Assembly: GCA_910586825.1 (NCBI GenBank)
Contig: CAJUJF010000006.1
Coordinates: 1-64,000, forward strand
DNA length: 64,000 bases
Origin: an uncultured Christensenellaceae bacterium
Lineage (GTDB): Bacteria; Bacillota; Clostridia; Christensenellales; Borkfalkiaceae
Direction: 5' to 3'
The notes under the pieces are model-generated. The model worked only from the letters and a program-made list of their open reading frames with translations. It was not told where the DNA came from and made no database searches. The translations under genes and the position numbers were made by a program. Shown in pieces: positions 7,427-16,096 of this stretch; within the stretch, counting starts at the first letter, position 1, and every line of letters starts with the position of its first letter.

Positions 7427-8697
7427 AAAAAGTCGGTGTTGCAATACTCGGACTCGGCGTAGTCGGCGGCGGAACGTACGAAATTCTGACCAAGAACCGT
7501 GAGTTCTATCAGAAGACCCAGAACGTGGATATCTCGGTGGAATGCGTTCTCGAACTCAACCGCGAGCGGGCATTGAAACTCGGCGTACCCGAAGAAAAAA
7601 TCATGTCGAACATTGCGGAGGTTATCTGCAATCCCGACGTGAATATCGTCGTCGAAGTCATCGGCGGCATCGACGCGGCGCGCGAATTCGTGCTCGCCGC
7701 GCTCAACGCGGGGAAAACGGTCGTCACCTCCAACAAAGAACTGTTCTGTAAATATTCCCACGAATTGGAACGGGCGGCGAAACGCCAGAACGCCGGGCTC
7801 TATTTCGAGGCGAGTTGCGTCGGCGGCGTGCCGATTATCAGAACGTTGCTCGACGGGTTGCAGGCGAACCATATCACATCCATGATGGGCATTATCAACG
7901 GCACGACGAACTTCATTCTTACGAAGATGTCCAACGAGGGGATCTCTTACGAAGAGGCGTTGAAAGAAGCGCAGGCGCTGGGGTATGCGGAATCGAATCC
8001 GGTCGCCGACGTGGAGGGATTCGACGCAGCGTATAAACTCTCGATTCTCTCTTCGCTTGCGTTCCATACGAAAGTGCCGTTTTCCAAGGTGTTCCGCGAG
8101 GGGATCACGGGCGTGACGCGCGAAATGATCGCCGACGGAAAAGAACTCGGTTACTGTCTCAAACTTCTTGCGATCGGCAAACAGACGGATGCGGGGATCG
8201 AAGTGCGCGTGCATCCTACGTTCGTGCGTACGGGGCATCCGCTTGCCGCGGTAAACGACAGTTTCAACGCGGTGTATCTGACGGGCGACGCGGTCGGAGA
8301 GGTCATGCTGTACGGGCGCGGCGCGGGCGCGCTTCCTACGGGCAGCGCGATCGTGAGCGACGTCATCTATGCGGCGACGCACAGCGAGATCCGTTATTCT
8401 ACGTTTAAAAATACCGCGAATGCGGAAAAAGACGTGCGTTTCCCCAGCGATTTCAGCAGCGCGTATTATCTGCGGATCAAAGTGTCCGACAAGACGGGCG
8501 TGCTGGCAAAAATCGCCGCGCTGTTTGCAAAATACAATATTTCGATCGTGGAGATGTTGCAGAAAGGGGAGGGCGAAACGGCGAGCGTGACGCTTATCAC
8601 GCACGAAACGCGCGAACTTGCGATCCGGAATGCGGTATCCAAGATCAATGCGTTGGAAGTCGCATCCGTCGAATCGGTGCTTCGCGTCGTCTCTTAA
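7423..8697 (+). CDS. hom: Homoserine dehydrogenase with C-terminal ACT domain
   Basis: Reduces aspartate semialdehyde to homoserine, the branch point to threonine and methionine. The 424-residue protein has an NAD(P)-binding Rossmann start (LGLGVVGGGTYEIL, about 10-23), the family segment GIINGTTNFILTKM, and an ACT domain at about 347-424 (SDKTGVLAKIAALFAKYNIS) that usually gives threonine feedback inhibition. It overlaps coaX by 4 bases; the pairing with pantothenate genes is unusual. Its substrate is made by asd at 40248-41330. Confidence 0.95.
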   Translation: MKKVGVAILGLGVVGGGTYEILTKNREFYQKTQNVDISVECVLELNRERALKLGVPEEKIMSNIAEVICNPDVNIVVEVIGGIDAAREFVLAALNAGKTVVTSNKELFCKYSHELERAAKRQNAGLYFEASCVGGVPIIRTLLDGLQANHITSMMGIINGTTNFILTKMSNEGISYEEALKEAQALGYAESNPVADVEGFDAAYKLSILSSLAFHTKVPFSKVFREGITGVTREMIADGKELGYCLKLLAIGKQTDAGIEVRVHPTFVRTGHPLAAVNDSFNAVYLTGDAVGEVMLYGRGAGALPTGSAIVSDVIYAATHSEIRYSTFKNTANAEKDVRFPSDFSSAYYLRIKVSDKTGVLAKIAALFAKYNISIVEMLQKGEGETASVTLITHETRELAIRNAVSKINALEVASVESVLRVVS

Positions 8698-8702
8698 CGT
8701 TC

Positions 8703-8727
8703 AAAAAGGCGGTCTCCGCCTTTTTTT
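8703..8727 (+). terminator. Terminator after hom
   Basis: AAAAAGGCGG (8703-8712), loop TCT, CCGCCTTTTT (8716-8725) with further T. Confidence 0.9.
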
Positions 8728-8769
8728 ATCCTTTCATTTTTGTTAAGTTCTATTCGATCGGAGGGAATT

Positions 8770-9369
8770 ATGATCCAATCTTTGAAACAAATCAAACGTA
8801 TGGCGGACGCTCGCGTCGGTTCGGAAGAAACCGAGCGGGACGAGGAGGGACGCGCCGTAATCGCGATGACGGTGCTTCGGGACGAGGATTTTCTCTCCGA
8901 CTTTTCGGCGGGAAAGCGCCCGACCGTAAGTCCGGAGGTTGCGGAATATCTCAACGAAAGCGCGTTGCCGCTTCTGCCCGCGGAATCCGTCTGTCTGCGG
9001 ATTTACAGCGATTGTATCAGCGAAGAGGAGAAACCGGTGTATTCCGCGGCGCTCAAAGAATATTACATGCGCCGCTATCGGGAGAACCGATTGTTGATGC
9101 GGCGGAACGCGATTTTTTCGCTGATCATGGCGCTAATCGGTCTCGCCGCGCTCGCCGTTACGCTCACGGTGTCTTATTTCGGGAGAATGCCGATCCTATC
9201 GGAAGCGCTCGATATCTTTTCCTGGGTGTTTCTGTGGGAAGCGGTCGATTTGTTTTTTCTCGAACGCACGGTCCTGCGTGCGAAACGGAATCGCTGTCTG
9301 CGCTTTCTCGAAGCAGATATCCGATATTTGCCGAGAACAAGAACGCAAACGGACGGTACGGCGGAATAG
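8770..9369 (+). CDS. Conserved membrane protein of unknown function
   Basis: A 199-residue protein: an acidic, soluble N-terminal half (about 1-115), two hydrophobic segments (about 118-140 and 150-168) and a short basic tail. I do not recognise the family. GGAGGG at the right distance fixes the start at ATG 8770; an in-frame codon at 8740 has none. It is flanked by terminators, so it is a single-gene unit. Confidence 0.7.
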   Translation: MIQSLKQIKRMADARVGSEETERDEEGRAVIAMTVLRDEDFLSDFSAGKRPTVSPEVAEYLNESALPLLPAESVCLRIYSDCISEEEKPVYSAALKEYYMRRYRENRLLMRRNAIFSLIMALIGLAALAVTLTVSYFGRMPILSEALDIFSWVFLWEAVDLFFLERTVLRAKRNRCLRFLEADIRYLPRTRTQTDGTAE

Positions 9370-9388
9370 AAGAACAACAACAAACGGA

Positions 9389-9416
9389 AACGACGCGCCG
9401 AACGGCGCGTCGTTTT
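9389..9416. terminator. Bidirectional terminator between the 8770 gene and leuS
   Basis: AACGACGCGCCG (9389-9400) pairs with CGGCGCGTCGTT (9403-9414), with TTTTGC beyond on the plus strand. Confidence 0.85.
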
Positions 9417-9441
9417 GCTGTAATAAGCGGTTATAAACCGA

Positions 9442-11874
9442 TCAGCCGACGATTAAATTGACAAGCCGCCCGGGAACGACGACGCATTTTTTCACCGTTT
9501 TGTCCGCGATGCGCTCCCGTACCTCCGGCAAGGCGATCGCTTTCGCTTCGATTTCCTCGTTTGCGGCGTTTGCGGGCAGGTTGGCGCGGCAGACAATTTT
9601 ACTGTTGATCTGCACGGCGTATTCCTTTTCGTCGAGGATGAGCGCGTCGGGATTCTCCTTCGGGTACGCCTGTTCGAATACCGAGCCTTTTCCACCCGTC
9701 TGTTCCCACAGTTCTTCGCAGAAGTGGGGGGCGCAGGGCGCGACAAGCAACAAGAGATCTTTTACAGACGCCTTCAAGAGCGCGTTATTCCGTACGGGAA
9801 GTCCGTCGTATTTGTAAATCGCGTTCAAAAACTCCATGATCCGCGCGATCGCGGTGTTGAACGAGAAGGCTTCCAGATCGTGCGCGACGCGGGAAATCGC
9901 ATAGTTGCGCGCGTAGTCGAGCGCCTTTTCTTCCGCGCCGTACGCGCCGCCTTTTTCGTCCTTCGAAGGCAGGATTTTCAGGGCTATTTTCTCGATGCGG
10001 TCCATGAATCTGGCGATCGCTTTGATCCCGTCGTCGTTCCACGGTCCGCCCTCGGTATACGAGAAACCGAACATGAGATACAGACGGAAGGCGTCGGAAC
10101 CGTATTTTTCCACGTATTCGTCGGGCGAAACGACGTTGCCGTGCGATTTGCTCATGCGGTTTCCGTCCGGACCGAGGATTACGCCCTGGTGTACGAGCCG
10201 ACGGAAGGGTTCGTCGAAACCGAGATAGCCCATGTCGCGCAACGCTTTGGTGAAGAAACGCGCGTAGAGCAGGTGCATGCAAGCGTGTTCCGCGCCGCCC
10301 ACGTAGGTGTCTACGGGCAGAAGCCGGTCGACCGTTTCGCGATCGAACGGCGCGGCGTCGTTATGCGCGTCCGCATAGCGCAGGAAATACCAGCTCGAAC
10401 AGACGAATGTGTCGAGGGTGTCGGGATCGCGCAGGGCTTCGCCGCCGCAGGCGGGGCAGGTCGCGCGCATGAATTTTTCGTGCTTGGCGAGCGGGGATTT
10501 TCCGTCTGGTTTGAATTCCACGTCGTAGGGCAGTTTCACGGGCAGTTCTTTTTCGGGAACGGGGACCGCGCCGCAGGCGGGGCAGTGTACGATCGGAATG
10601 GGGGCGCCCCAATACCGCTGACGGGAGACCAGCCAGTCGCGCAGGCGGTAATTGATTTTTTTGCCGCCCTTGCCGAGTTTGGCGATATGTGCGGCGATCG
10701 CTTCGCGCGCTTCTTCCCCGATCAGCCCGTCGAAGGCGACCGATCCCACGACGATCCCGTCGTCGCAGAAGGGCAATTCGGTTTCCCCGCCCTGTTTCTC
10801 GATTACTTTCACGATGGGGAGATTATACTTCGTTGCGAAAGCAAAATCACGTTCGTCGTGAGCCGGCACCGCCATGACCGCGCCCGTACCGTAGCTTGCG
10901 AGTACGTAATCGGCAAGATAGACGGGGATTTTTTTGCCGTTTACGGGATTGGTGCAGTACGAGCCCGTGAACACGCCCGTTTTTTCGCGCGCGGTGGAAA
11001 GGCGGTCGATTTCGCTCGCTTTCGCCGCGTATTCGATGTAGTTTTCCACTTCCGCGCGCCGTTCTTCCGTCGTTAGCTTGCGCGCGAGCGGGTGTTCGGG
11101 CGCAAGCACCACGTAAGTCACCCCGAATACGGTGTCGCAGCGGGTGGTGTAAACGCGGAGTTTGTCTCCCGTTTCGCATTCGAATTCGATTTCGCATCCC
11201 GTGGACTTTCCGATCCAGTTGCGTTGCATCGCCTTGGTCTTTTCCGGCCAGTCGAGCGTATCCAGCCCCGTAAGCAGTTCTTCGGCGTATTCGGTGATTT
11301 TAAAGAACCACTGCGTAAGGTTTTTCCGTACGACCTGTGTGCCGCAACGTTCGCAGGCGCCGTCCTGCACCTGTTCGTTGGCAAGCACCGTGTTGCAGGA
11401 AGGACACCAGTTTACGGGCGCTTCTTTGCGATAGGCAAGCCCTTTTTTATAGAGTTGAAGGAACATCCACTGCGTCCAGCGGTAGTAATTTTCTTCGCAG
11501 GTCTTTACTTCCGCCGACCAGTCGAACATCGCGCCCATGGCGCGGAGTTGTTTTTCCATCGTCTCGATGTTCTTTTCGGTGGAATCTTTGGGGTGGATGC
11601 CCGTTTTGATGGCGTAATTCTCGGCGGGAAGCCCGAACGCGTCGAAGCCCATGGGCTGGAACACGTTATAGCCCTGCATCCGTTTAAAGCGCGCGTAGGA
11701 GTCGGTCGGGCCGTAGTTGTACCAATGCCCGATGTGCAGTTTTGCGCCGGAAGGGTAAGAGAACATTTCGAGCACGTACAGCTTGGGCTTTTCCGTTTCC
11801 TTTTTGTCAAAGCTGTTGAGCTTCGTTTTTTCCCAACGCGCCTGCCATTTTTGTTCTACCGATTTTACGTCCAT
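9442..11874 (-). CDS. leuS: Leucyl-tRNA synthetase
   Basis: Class I synthetase that charges tRNA-Leu and edits mischarged tRNA through its CP1 domain. The 810-residue protein has HIGH at 47-50 (PSGAKLHIGHWYNYGPTD), the zinc-type CPSC and CERC segments, and the second signature as RMSKS at 573-577. A tRNA-binding C-terminal region ends in VVPGRLVNLIVG, as usual for bacterial LeuRS. I start it at ATG 11874, which has GAGG eight bases upstream and lies about 25 bases after the predicted transcription start; the frame extends 20 codons further. The short leader leaves no room for a T-box. Confidence 0.97.
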   Translation of the reverse strand: MDVKSVEQKWQARWEKTKLNSFDKKETEKPKLYVLEMFSYPSGAKLHIGHWYNYGPTDSYARFKRMQGYNVFQPMGFDAFGLPAENYAIKTGIHPKDSTEKNIETMEKQLRAMGAMFDWSAEVKTCEENYYRWTQWMFLQLYKKGLAYRKEAPVNWCPSCNTVLANEQVQDGACERCGTQVVRKNLTQWFFKITEYAEELLTGLDTLDWPEKTKAMQRNWIGKSTGCEIEFECETGDKLRVYTTRCDTVFGVTYVVLAPEHPLARKLTTEERRAEVENYIEYAAKASEIDRLSTAREKTGVFTGSYCTNPVNGKKIPVYLADYVLASYGTGAVMAVPAHDERDFAFATKYNLPIVKVIEKQGGETELPFCDDGIVVGSVAFDGLIGEEAREAIAAHIAKLGKGGKKINYRLRDWLVSRQRYWGAPIPIVHCPACGAVPVPEKELPVKLPYDVEFKPDGKSPLAKHEKFMRATCPACGGEALRDPDTLDTFVCSSWYFLRYADAHNDAAPFDRETVDRLLPVDTYVGGAEHACMHLLYARFFTKALRDMGYLGFDEPFRRLVHQGVILGPDGNRMSKSHGNVVSPDEYVEKYGSDAFRLYLMFGFSYTEGGPWNDDGIKAIARFMDRIEKIALKILPSKDEKGGAYGAEEKALDYARNYAISRVAHDLEAFSFNTAIARIMEFLNAIYKYDGLPVRNNALLKASVKDLLLLVAPCAPHFCEELWEQTGGKGSVFEQAYPKENPDALILDEKEYAVQINSKIVCRANLPANAANEEIEAKAIALPEVRERIADKTVKKCVVVPGRLVNLIVG

Positions 11875-11905
11875 ATTGTCGACCTCGTTTCGTTTGTCAC
11901 AAGAT

Positions 11906-11934
11906 ATTGTACACCTTCGGAACGGAGAAGTCAA
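11906..11934 (-). promoter_or_regulatory. leuS promoter
   Basis: Minus-strand TTGACT (11934-11929), 17-bp spacer, TACAAT (11911-11906); start near 11899. Confidence 0.85.
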
Positions 11935-12048
11935 GCGAAGCGCGCCAAAAAGACGCCCGCCCGCTCGGCGGAGATCATGATTTTTTCGCCGAAGCCGCTA
12001 TGCGAATACGCTTTTTTCGATCGCGTAAATAAATCGCGAATTTAGGCA

Positions 12049-12054
12049 TACAAT
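12049..12054 (+). promoter_or_regulatory. Possible -10 box of the YtxC-like gene (leaderless)
   Basis: TACAAT ends exactly six bases before GTG 12061, so transcription would start on the first base of the start codon. The -35 at 17-bp spacing (TAAATA) is poor, which keeps confidence low. Confidence 0.4.
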
Positions 12055-12060
12055 AAATAC

Positions 12061-12753
12061 GTGGAAGAAATCACCGTTTCGGAACAGCGGGAACGCAGCT
12101 CCTATATCATCTATCTCTATAACGCGCTCTCCGAAAACCTGCTTCGCGCAGGCGGGAACGGAGAACTGCTTTTCAGCGGAGAGCGCACCTGTCTGCGAAT
12201 CCAGCTTCCCTCGGGCGCGGAAAGGCTCCGTTTGCGCATCGCGGACAAAATCGGGGAAGTCATCGGCGTGGGTTATAAATACGAATTTCTGCGCGATACG
12301 CTGCGGGTCTGTCTTTCCAAGCGCGAAAAGAAACTGCTCTGCGCAGCATTGATCGCCGCCGACTACGACGGGGATAAAGGGTATATCCGACGCAAGATCG
12401 GCAGAAAAGACCAATACGCGATCGACGGGATCTATGCGTTCCGGATGGGCGCGTTGCGCGAGAAATGGGAAAAGATCGTCAGTTACGTTCCGGAAGCTTT
12501 TACGTCCGCGGATTTGAAAAAATTCTGCGAATTCATGGTGGGCGAGAGCAAGAACAAAATTTATTTGAAGGGGAACACGGTATTCGGCGAGAACTTCGTG
12601 CCGTTGCGGCGCAGCCGCCTCACGGGGGAAGAGGACGCGGAAACGGAAATCTTGCTTTCCGACGCGGGCTTCGTCTACTGCCTCGGCGACGTCGAGGATT
12701 CGCTGGGGGATTTTCTGCAAAAATATTATGCGGAACGGGCGATTTTCTCTTGA
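12061..12753 (+). CDS. YtxC-like sporulation protein
   Basis: A 230-residue soluble protein. The second half, with IDGIYAFRMGALREKW (about 122-137) followed by a helical FCEFMV region and an acidic C-terminus, resembles YtxC (PF08812), and ytxC lies just upstream of thrS in Bacillus as here. The family has no defined biochemical role. The only plausible start is GTG 12061, because an in-frame stop lies at 12043-12045 and no Met codon occurs early. There is no Shine-Dalgarno sequence and a -10-like box ends six bases upstream. The thrS promoter overlaps the stop codon. Confidence 0.6.
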   Translation: MEEITVSEQRERSSYIIYLYNALSENLLRAGGNGELLFSGERTCLRIQLPSGAERLRLRIADKIGEVIGVGYKYEFLRDTLRVCLSKREKKLLCAALIAADYDGDKGYIRRKIGRKDQYAIDGIYAFRMGALREKWEKIVSYVPEAFTSADLKKFCEFMVGESKNKIYLKGNTVFGENFVPLRRSRLTGEEDAETEILLSDAGFVYCLGDVEDSLGDFLQKYYAERAIFS

Positions 12754-12778
12754 CAAACAAAGAGAAAGAAGATACAAT
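12750..12778 (+). promoter_or_regulatory. thrS promoter
   Basis: TTGACA (12750-12755), 17-bp spacer, TACAAT (12773-12778), overlapping the stop codon of the preceding gene; start near 12785. Confidence 0.85.
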
Positions 12779-12784
12779 ATTTCC

Positions 12785-12991
12785 GACAGAGACAAGTAGC
12801 GCCGCCTGCGCATTTCAGAGACCGGAATCTACGGCTGGAAGTTCCGGATGCGATAGCGGAGGGTGAAACCGCTTTGCCGAACGTTGTAATCTCAATAAAA
12901 GCGGTCGGATTTTTCCGGCAATTAAGGTGGAACCGCGCAAGATGCTTGCGTCCTTAAATGATCCGTTTGCGGATTATTGAGGGCGTTTTTT
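12785..12991 (+). promoter_or_regulatory. T-box leader of thrS
   Basis: The T-box sequence AAGGTGGAACCGCG is at 12924-12937 in the antiterminator. A competing terminator follows (CGTCC... at 12949 pairing with GGGCG before a T-run ending near 12991). Stem I is the paired region about 12800-12885. A candidate specifier codon ACC (Thr) is at 12868-12870 in GAAACC. Uncharged tRNA-Thr would stabilise the antiterminator and allow thrS transcription. The exact stem I pairing was not computed. Confidence 0.92.
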
Positions 12992-13087
12992 GTTTTATTA
13001 AACGCATTTTCGGCGTTTCATGCCGCACATTCGGCGAAATTCTGATTAAAACATGGTATTATGTCACACATAATACGGGGAGGAATC

Positions 13088-14995
13088 ATGAAAATTATCT
13101 TAAAAAACGGGGACGAGTTGGAATTGAGCGCGGGCGCAACCGCGTTCGCCGCCGCGCAGGCGGTTTCCGACGGACTTGCGCGGGCGGCGGTCGCCGCGAG
13201 AATCAACGGCAAACTGTGCGATCTTTCCGCGCCGCTTTCCGAAGGGGATTCCCTTGAAATCGTCACGATGAAAGATCCCGACGGATTGCAGGTCTACCGC
13301 CATACCTGCGCGCACGTGCTGGCGCAGGCGCTCAAAACGGTTTATCCTACCTGCAAGCTTGCGATCGGTCCCGTCATCGACAACGGCTATTATTACGACG
13401 TGGATTTTAAAACTCCGATCACGATGGAGGATTTCGCCAAAGTCGAAGCGGAGATGAAAAAAATCATTAAAAGCAATCTTCCGATCGAACGGTTTACTCT
13501 TCCGCGCAACGAGGCGATTGCGCTCATGTCCAAGTTCAGCGAAACGTACAAAGTGGAACTCATCCGCGATCTTCCGGAGGACGAAGAAATTTCTTTCTAT
13601 AAGCAGGGCGCGTTTACCGATCTTTGCCGCGGACCGCATTTGCCTTCCACGGGAAAGATCAAGGCCTTTAAATTGGTTTCGATCGCGGGCGCGTATTGGC
13701 GCGGGGACGAAAAGAAGAAGATGCTCACCCGCATCTACGGAACGGCGTTTGCGAAAAAAGAGGAAATGGACGAATATTTCGCGATGCTCGAAGAGGCGAA
13801 AAAGCGCGATCATATCAAGCTCGGAAAAGAGATGAAGCTGTTCGCATTGCTCGGCGAAGGCAAGGGATTTCCCTTCTTCTTGCCCAACGGCATGATTCTG
13901 AAAAACACCCTCGTCGATTTCTGGCGGGAGATCCACTGCCGCGAGGGGTACGTGGAAGTGCAGACGCCCGTTATTCTCAATCGCTCGCTCTGGGAGACTT
14001 CGGGGCATTGGGATCACTATAAGAACAATATGTATACGACGCAGATCGACGGCGAGGACTGCGCGGTCAAACCCATGAACTGTCCCGGCGGCATGCTGGT
14101 CTACAAAACTTCTCCGCACAGTTATAAAGATTTCCCCATCCGCATGGGCGAGTTGGGGCTCGTTCACCGTCACGAAAAGAGCGGTCAGCTCCACGGGCTG
14201 ATGCGCGTGCGCTGTTTCACGCAGGACGACGCGCACATATTCATGTTGCCCGAACAGATCACGGAAGAAATCAAGGGCGTCGTGCGGATCATCGACGAAG
14301 TGTATAAACTCTTCGGATTCAAATACCACGTCGAGCTTTCCACCCGTCCGGAGAACAGCATGGGCAGCGACGAGGATTGGGAGAAAGCGACGGGCGCGCT
14401 GAAATCGGCGCTCGACGAGCTGAAACTTCCCTATTCCGTCAACGAAGGGGACGGCGCGTTCTACGGTCCGAAGATCGATTTCCATCTCGAAGACAGCATC
14501 AAGCGCACGTGGCAGTGCGGAACCATCCAGCTCGATTTCCAGATGCCGCAGCGGTTCGATCTCGAATACGTGGGGGAGGACGGGCAGAAGCACCGCCCGA
14601 TCATGATCCACCGCGTCGTGTTCGGTTCGATCGAGCGCTTTATCGGGATTTTGATCGAACACTATGCCGGCAAATTTCCCGTCTGGCTCGCGCCCGAACA
14701 GATCAAAGTGCTTCCCGTCACCGATCGGGCAGCGGAATACGCCGAGCAGCTCGTATCGCAGTTCAAAGCGCTCGGTCTGCGCGCTTCGGCGGATCTGAGA
14801 AAGGAGAAAATCGGCAGAAAGATCCTCGACGCCGAGTTGGAAAAAGTCCCTTACAAACTCGTCGTCGGAGATAAAGAGGTCGAAGAGGGCACGGTGTCCG
14901 TTCGCCGCCGCGGAGAGGGGGATATCGGCGCGATGCCGAAAGCGGATTTCTTCGCGCTCGTAAAAGAAGAGAACGATTCCAAAAAAGTTTTTTGA
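13088..14995 (+). CDS. thrS: Threonyl-tRNA synthetase
   Basis: Class II synthetase for threonine, 635 residues, the usual length. Domains in order: TGS (about 1-62), the second additional editing domain (about 63-225, including HTCAHVLAQA), the catalytic core (about 240-535) with MNCPGGM and motif 2 VHRHEKSGQLHGLMRVR, and the anticodon-binding domain (about 540-635). ATG 13088 has GGGGAGG just upstream. Transcription is governed by the T-box. A terminator follows. Confidence 0.97.
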   Translation: MKIILKNGDELELSAGATAFAAAQAVSDGLARAAVAARINGKLCDLSAPLSEGDSLEIVTMKDPDGLQVYRHTCAHVLAQALKTVYPTCKLAIGPVIDNGYYYDVDFKTPITMEDFAKVEAEMKKIIKSNLPIERFTLPRNEAIALMSKFSETYKVELIRDLPEDEEISFYKQGAFTDLCRGPHLPSTGKIKAFKLVSIAGAYWRGDEKKKMLTRIYGTAFAKKEEMDEYFAMLEEAKKRDHIKLGKEMKLFALLGEGKGFPFFLPNGMILKNTLVDFWREIHCREGYVEVQTPVILNRSLWETSGHWDHYKNNMYTTQIDGEDCAVKPMNCPGGMLVYKTSPHSYKDFPIRMGELGLVHRHEKSGQLHGLMRVRCFTQDDAHIFMLPEQITEEIKGVVRIIDEVYKLFGFKYHVELSTRPENSMGSDEDWEKATGALKSALDELKLPYSVNEGDGAFYGPKIDFHLEDSIKRTWQCGTIQLDFQMPQRFDLEYVGEDGQKHRPIMIHRVVFGSIERFIGILIEHYAGKFPVWLAPEQIKVLPVTDRAAEYAEQLVSQFKALGLRASADLRKEKIGRKILDAELEKVPYKLVVGDKEVEEGTVSVRRRGEGDIGAMPKADFFALVKEENDSKKVF

Positions 14996-15002
14996 CCGAA
15001 AA

Positions 15003-15045
15003 GCAAAAAGCGGATCGCGCGTACGGCGCAATGTCCGCTTTTTGC
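15003..15045 (+). terminator. Terminator after thrS
   Basis: GCAAAAAGCGGA (15003-15014) pairs perfectly with TCCGCTTTTTGC (15034-15045) around a smaller GC hairpin. Confidence 0.85.
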
Positions 15046-15096
15046 GCTCTTTTACAAAATTTCTTTTCCGTTTTTCAAATAATTCCGTAAAATCGT

Positions 15097-15125
15097 TTGA
15101 CAAACGGCGGAAGGTCTGATAATAT
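15097..15125 (+). promoter_or_regulatory. infC-rpmI-rplT promoter
   Basis: TTGACA (15097-15102), 17-bp spacer, TAATAT (15120-15125); start near 15132. Confidence 0.85.
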
Positions 15126-15131
15126 ATTATC

Positions 15132-15293
15132 GTCAAGCAGAGGTAAACCCTTCTCTCCGCATTTGCGCCAAGCGAAGCGGGTCGATATTTTTCGGAATCG
15201 TTCGCGGAATTTCCGCGCGTGAAAAATTTCAACGGGTTGCCTTGCGCGATCCGTTTTATTTTTGGTCCCCGAAATAGACGGAGCATTTCGGGG
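15132..15293 (+). promoter_or_regulatory. infC operon leader with attenuator (L20-leader type)
   Basis: About 180 bases separate the promoter from infC. CGGGTTGC (15233-15240) pairs over 8 bp with GCGATCCG (15246-15253) and is followed by TTTTATTTTT, a textbook terminator inside the leader. A second stem, CCCCGAAAT (15267-15275) with ATTTCGGGG (15285-15293), sits just before the ribosome binding site. In Bacillus the same operon is repressed by L20 through leader attenuation, and that is the likely mechanism here. The L20-binding fold itself was not verified. Confidence 0.75.
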
Positions 15294-15315
15294 GATAGTT
15301 TTGTGAGAGGTGAAA

Positions 15316-15831
15316 ATTATCAAAACGCAGAATCAGTTGAACGGAGATATCCGCGACCGTGAAATCCGCGTGATTTCGTCTTCGGGCGAAATGCTCGGCG
15401 TCATGTCGCCGAGAGAAGCGCTGCGCCTTGCCGAGGAGGAGAATCTCGATCTCGTAAAAATTTCTCCGCAGGCAGTCCCGCCGGTATGCAAGATCATGGA
15501 CTACGGGAAGTTCAAGTTCGAGCAGGCGAAAAAGGAAAAGGAAAACCGCAGAAATCAGAAGATCGTGGAACTGAAAGAAGTACAGCTTTCCATGACGATC
15601 GACGTCGGCGATCTGAACGTAAAAGCCAAGCATGCGACGAAGTTTCTCGAAGCGGGGAACAAAGTCAAAGTCTCCATTCGTCTGCGCGGCAGACAGATGG
15701 CGCATGCGAATCTCGCAAAGGACGTAATGAACGGATTTTTCGAAACGCTGAAAGAGCTTGCGGTAATCGAAAAGCCGATCAATATGGAAGGGCGCAACAT
15801 CATCATGATTCTCGCTCCCGCAAAGAAGTAA
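15316..15831 (+). CDS. infC: Translation initiation factor IF-3, non-canonical start codon
   Basis: IF-3 binds the 30S subunit, blocks subunit joining and checks start codons. The roughly 171-residue protein has the N-domain (LNGDIRDREIRVISSSGEMLG), the linker and the C-domain (GRQMAHANLAKDVM). No ATG is available. The Shine-Dalgarno GAGGTG (15307-15312) is followed by AAA-ATT-ATC, so the start is ATT 15316 or ATC 15319; the GTG at 15310 lies inside the Shine-Dalgarno itself. AUU/AUC starts on infC are known from other bacteria and let IF-3 repress its own translation. Confidence 0.93.
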   Translation: MIKTQNQLNGDIRDREIRVISSSGEMLGVMSPREALRLAEEENLDLVKISPQAVPPVCKIMDYGKFKFEQAKKEKENRRNQKIVELKEVQLSMTIDVGDLNVKAKHATKFLEAGNKVKVSIRLRGRQMAHANLAKDVMNGFFETLKELAVIEKPINMEGRNIIMILAPAKK

Positions 15832-15880
15832 GCGATCCGCCCGCAAGGGCAAAACACGAAAATATTTGGAGGATAAAAAG

Positions 15881-16081
15881 ATGCCGAAACAGAAATCGCA
15901 CAGCGGTTCGAAAAAGCGCTTCTGGCTCACGGGCAGCGGTAAGGTGAACAGACCTCACGGCGGCAAGAACCATAAAGCGGAAACCAAGAACAGAAAGAGA
16001 AAGAGAAATTTACGTCAGACGACGCTCGTTTCCTCTGCGCAGGAGAACAACGTCAAGAAGATGATTCCCTACAAGGATTAA
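15881..16081 (+). CDS. rpmI: 50S ribosomal protein bL35
   Basis: A 66-residue basic ribosomal protein with the family start PKQKSHSGSKKRF and a C-terminal KKMIPY. GGAGG before ATG 15881 sets the start; the frame opens five codons earlier. It lies in the conserved infC-rpmI-rplT order. Confidence 0.97.
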   Translation: MPKQKSHSGSKKRFWLTGSGKVNRPHGGKNHKAETKNRKRKRNLRQTTLVSSAQENNVKKMIPYKD

Positions 16082-16096
16082 CGGAGGTAAAACACG

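Noticed and set aside
12001..12060. Additional small gene upstream of the YtxC-like gene
   Set aside because: No frame with start and stop and no ribosome binding site; the stretch is AT-rich promoter sequence.
13100..15286. Minus-strand open frame of 728 codons across thrS and the infC leader
   Set aside because: Antisense shadow produced by codon bias; thrS, its T-box and its domains on the plus strand are unambiguous. Many similar long shadows (for example opposite leuS, nnr and araA) were dropped for the same reason.
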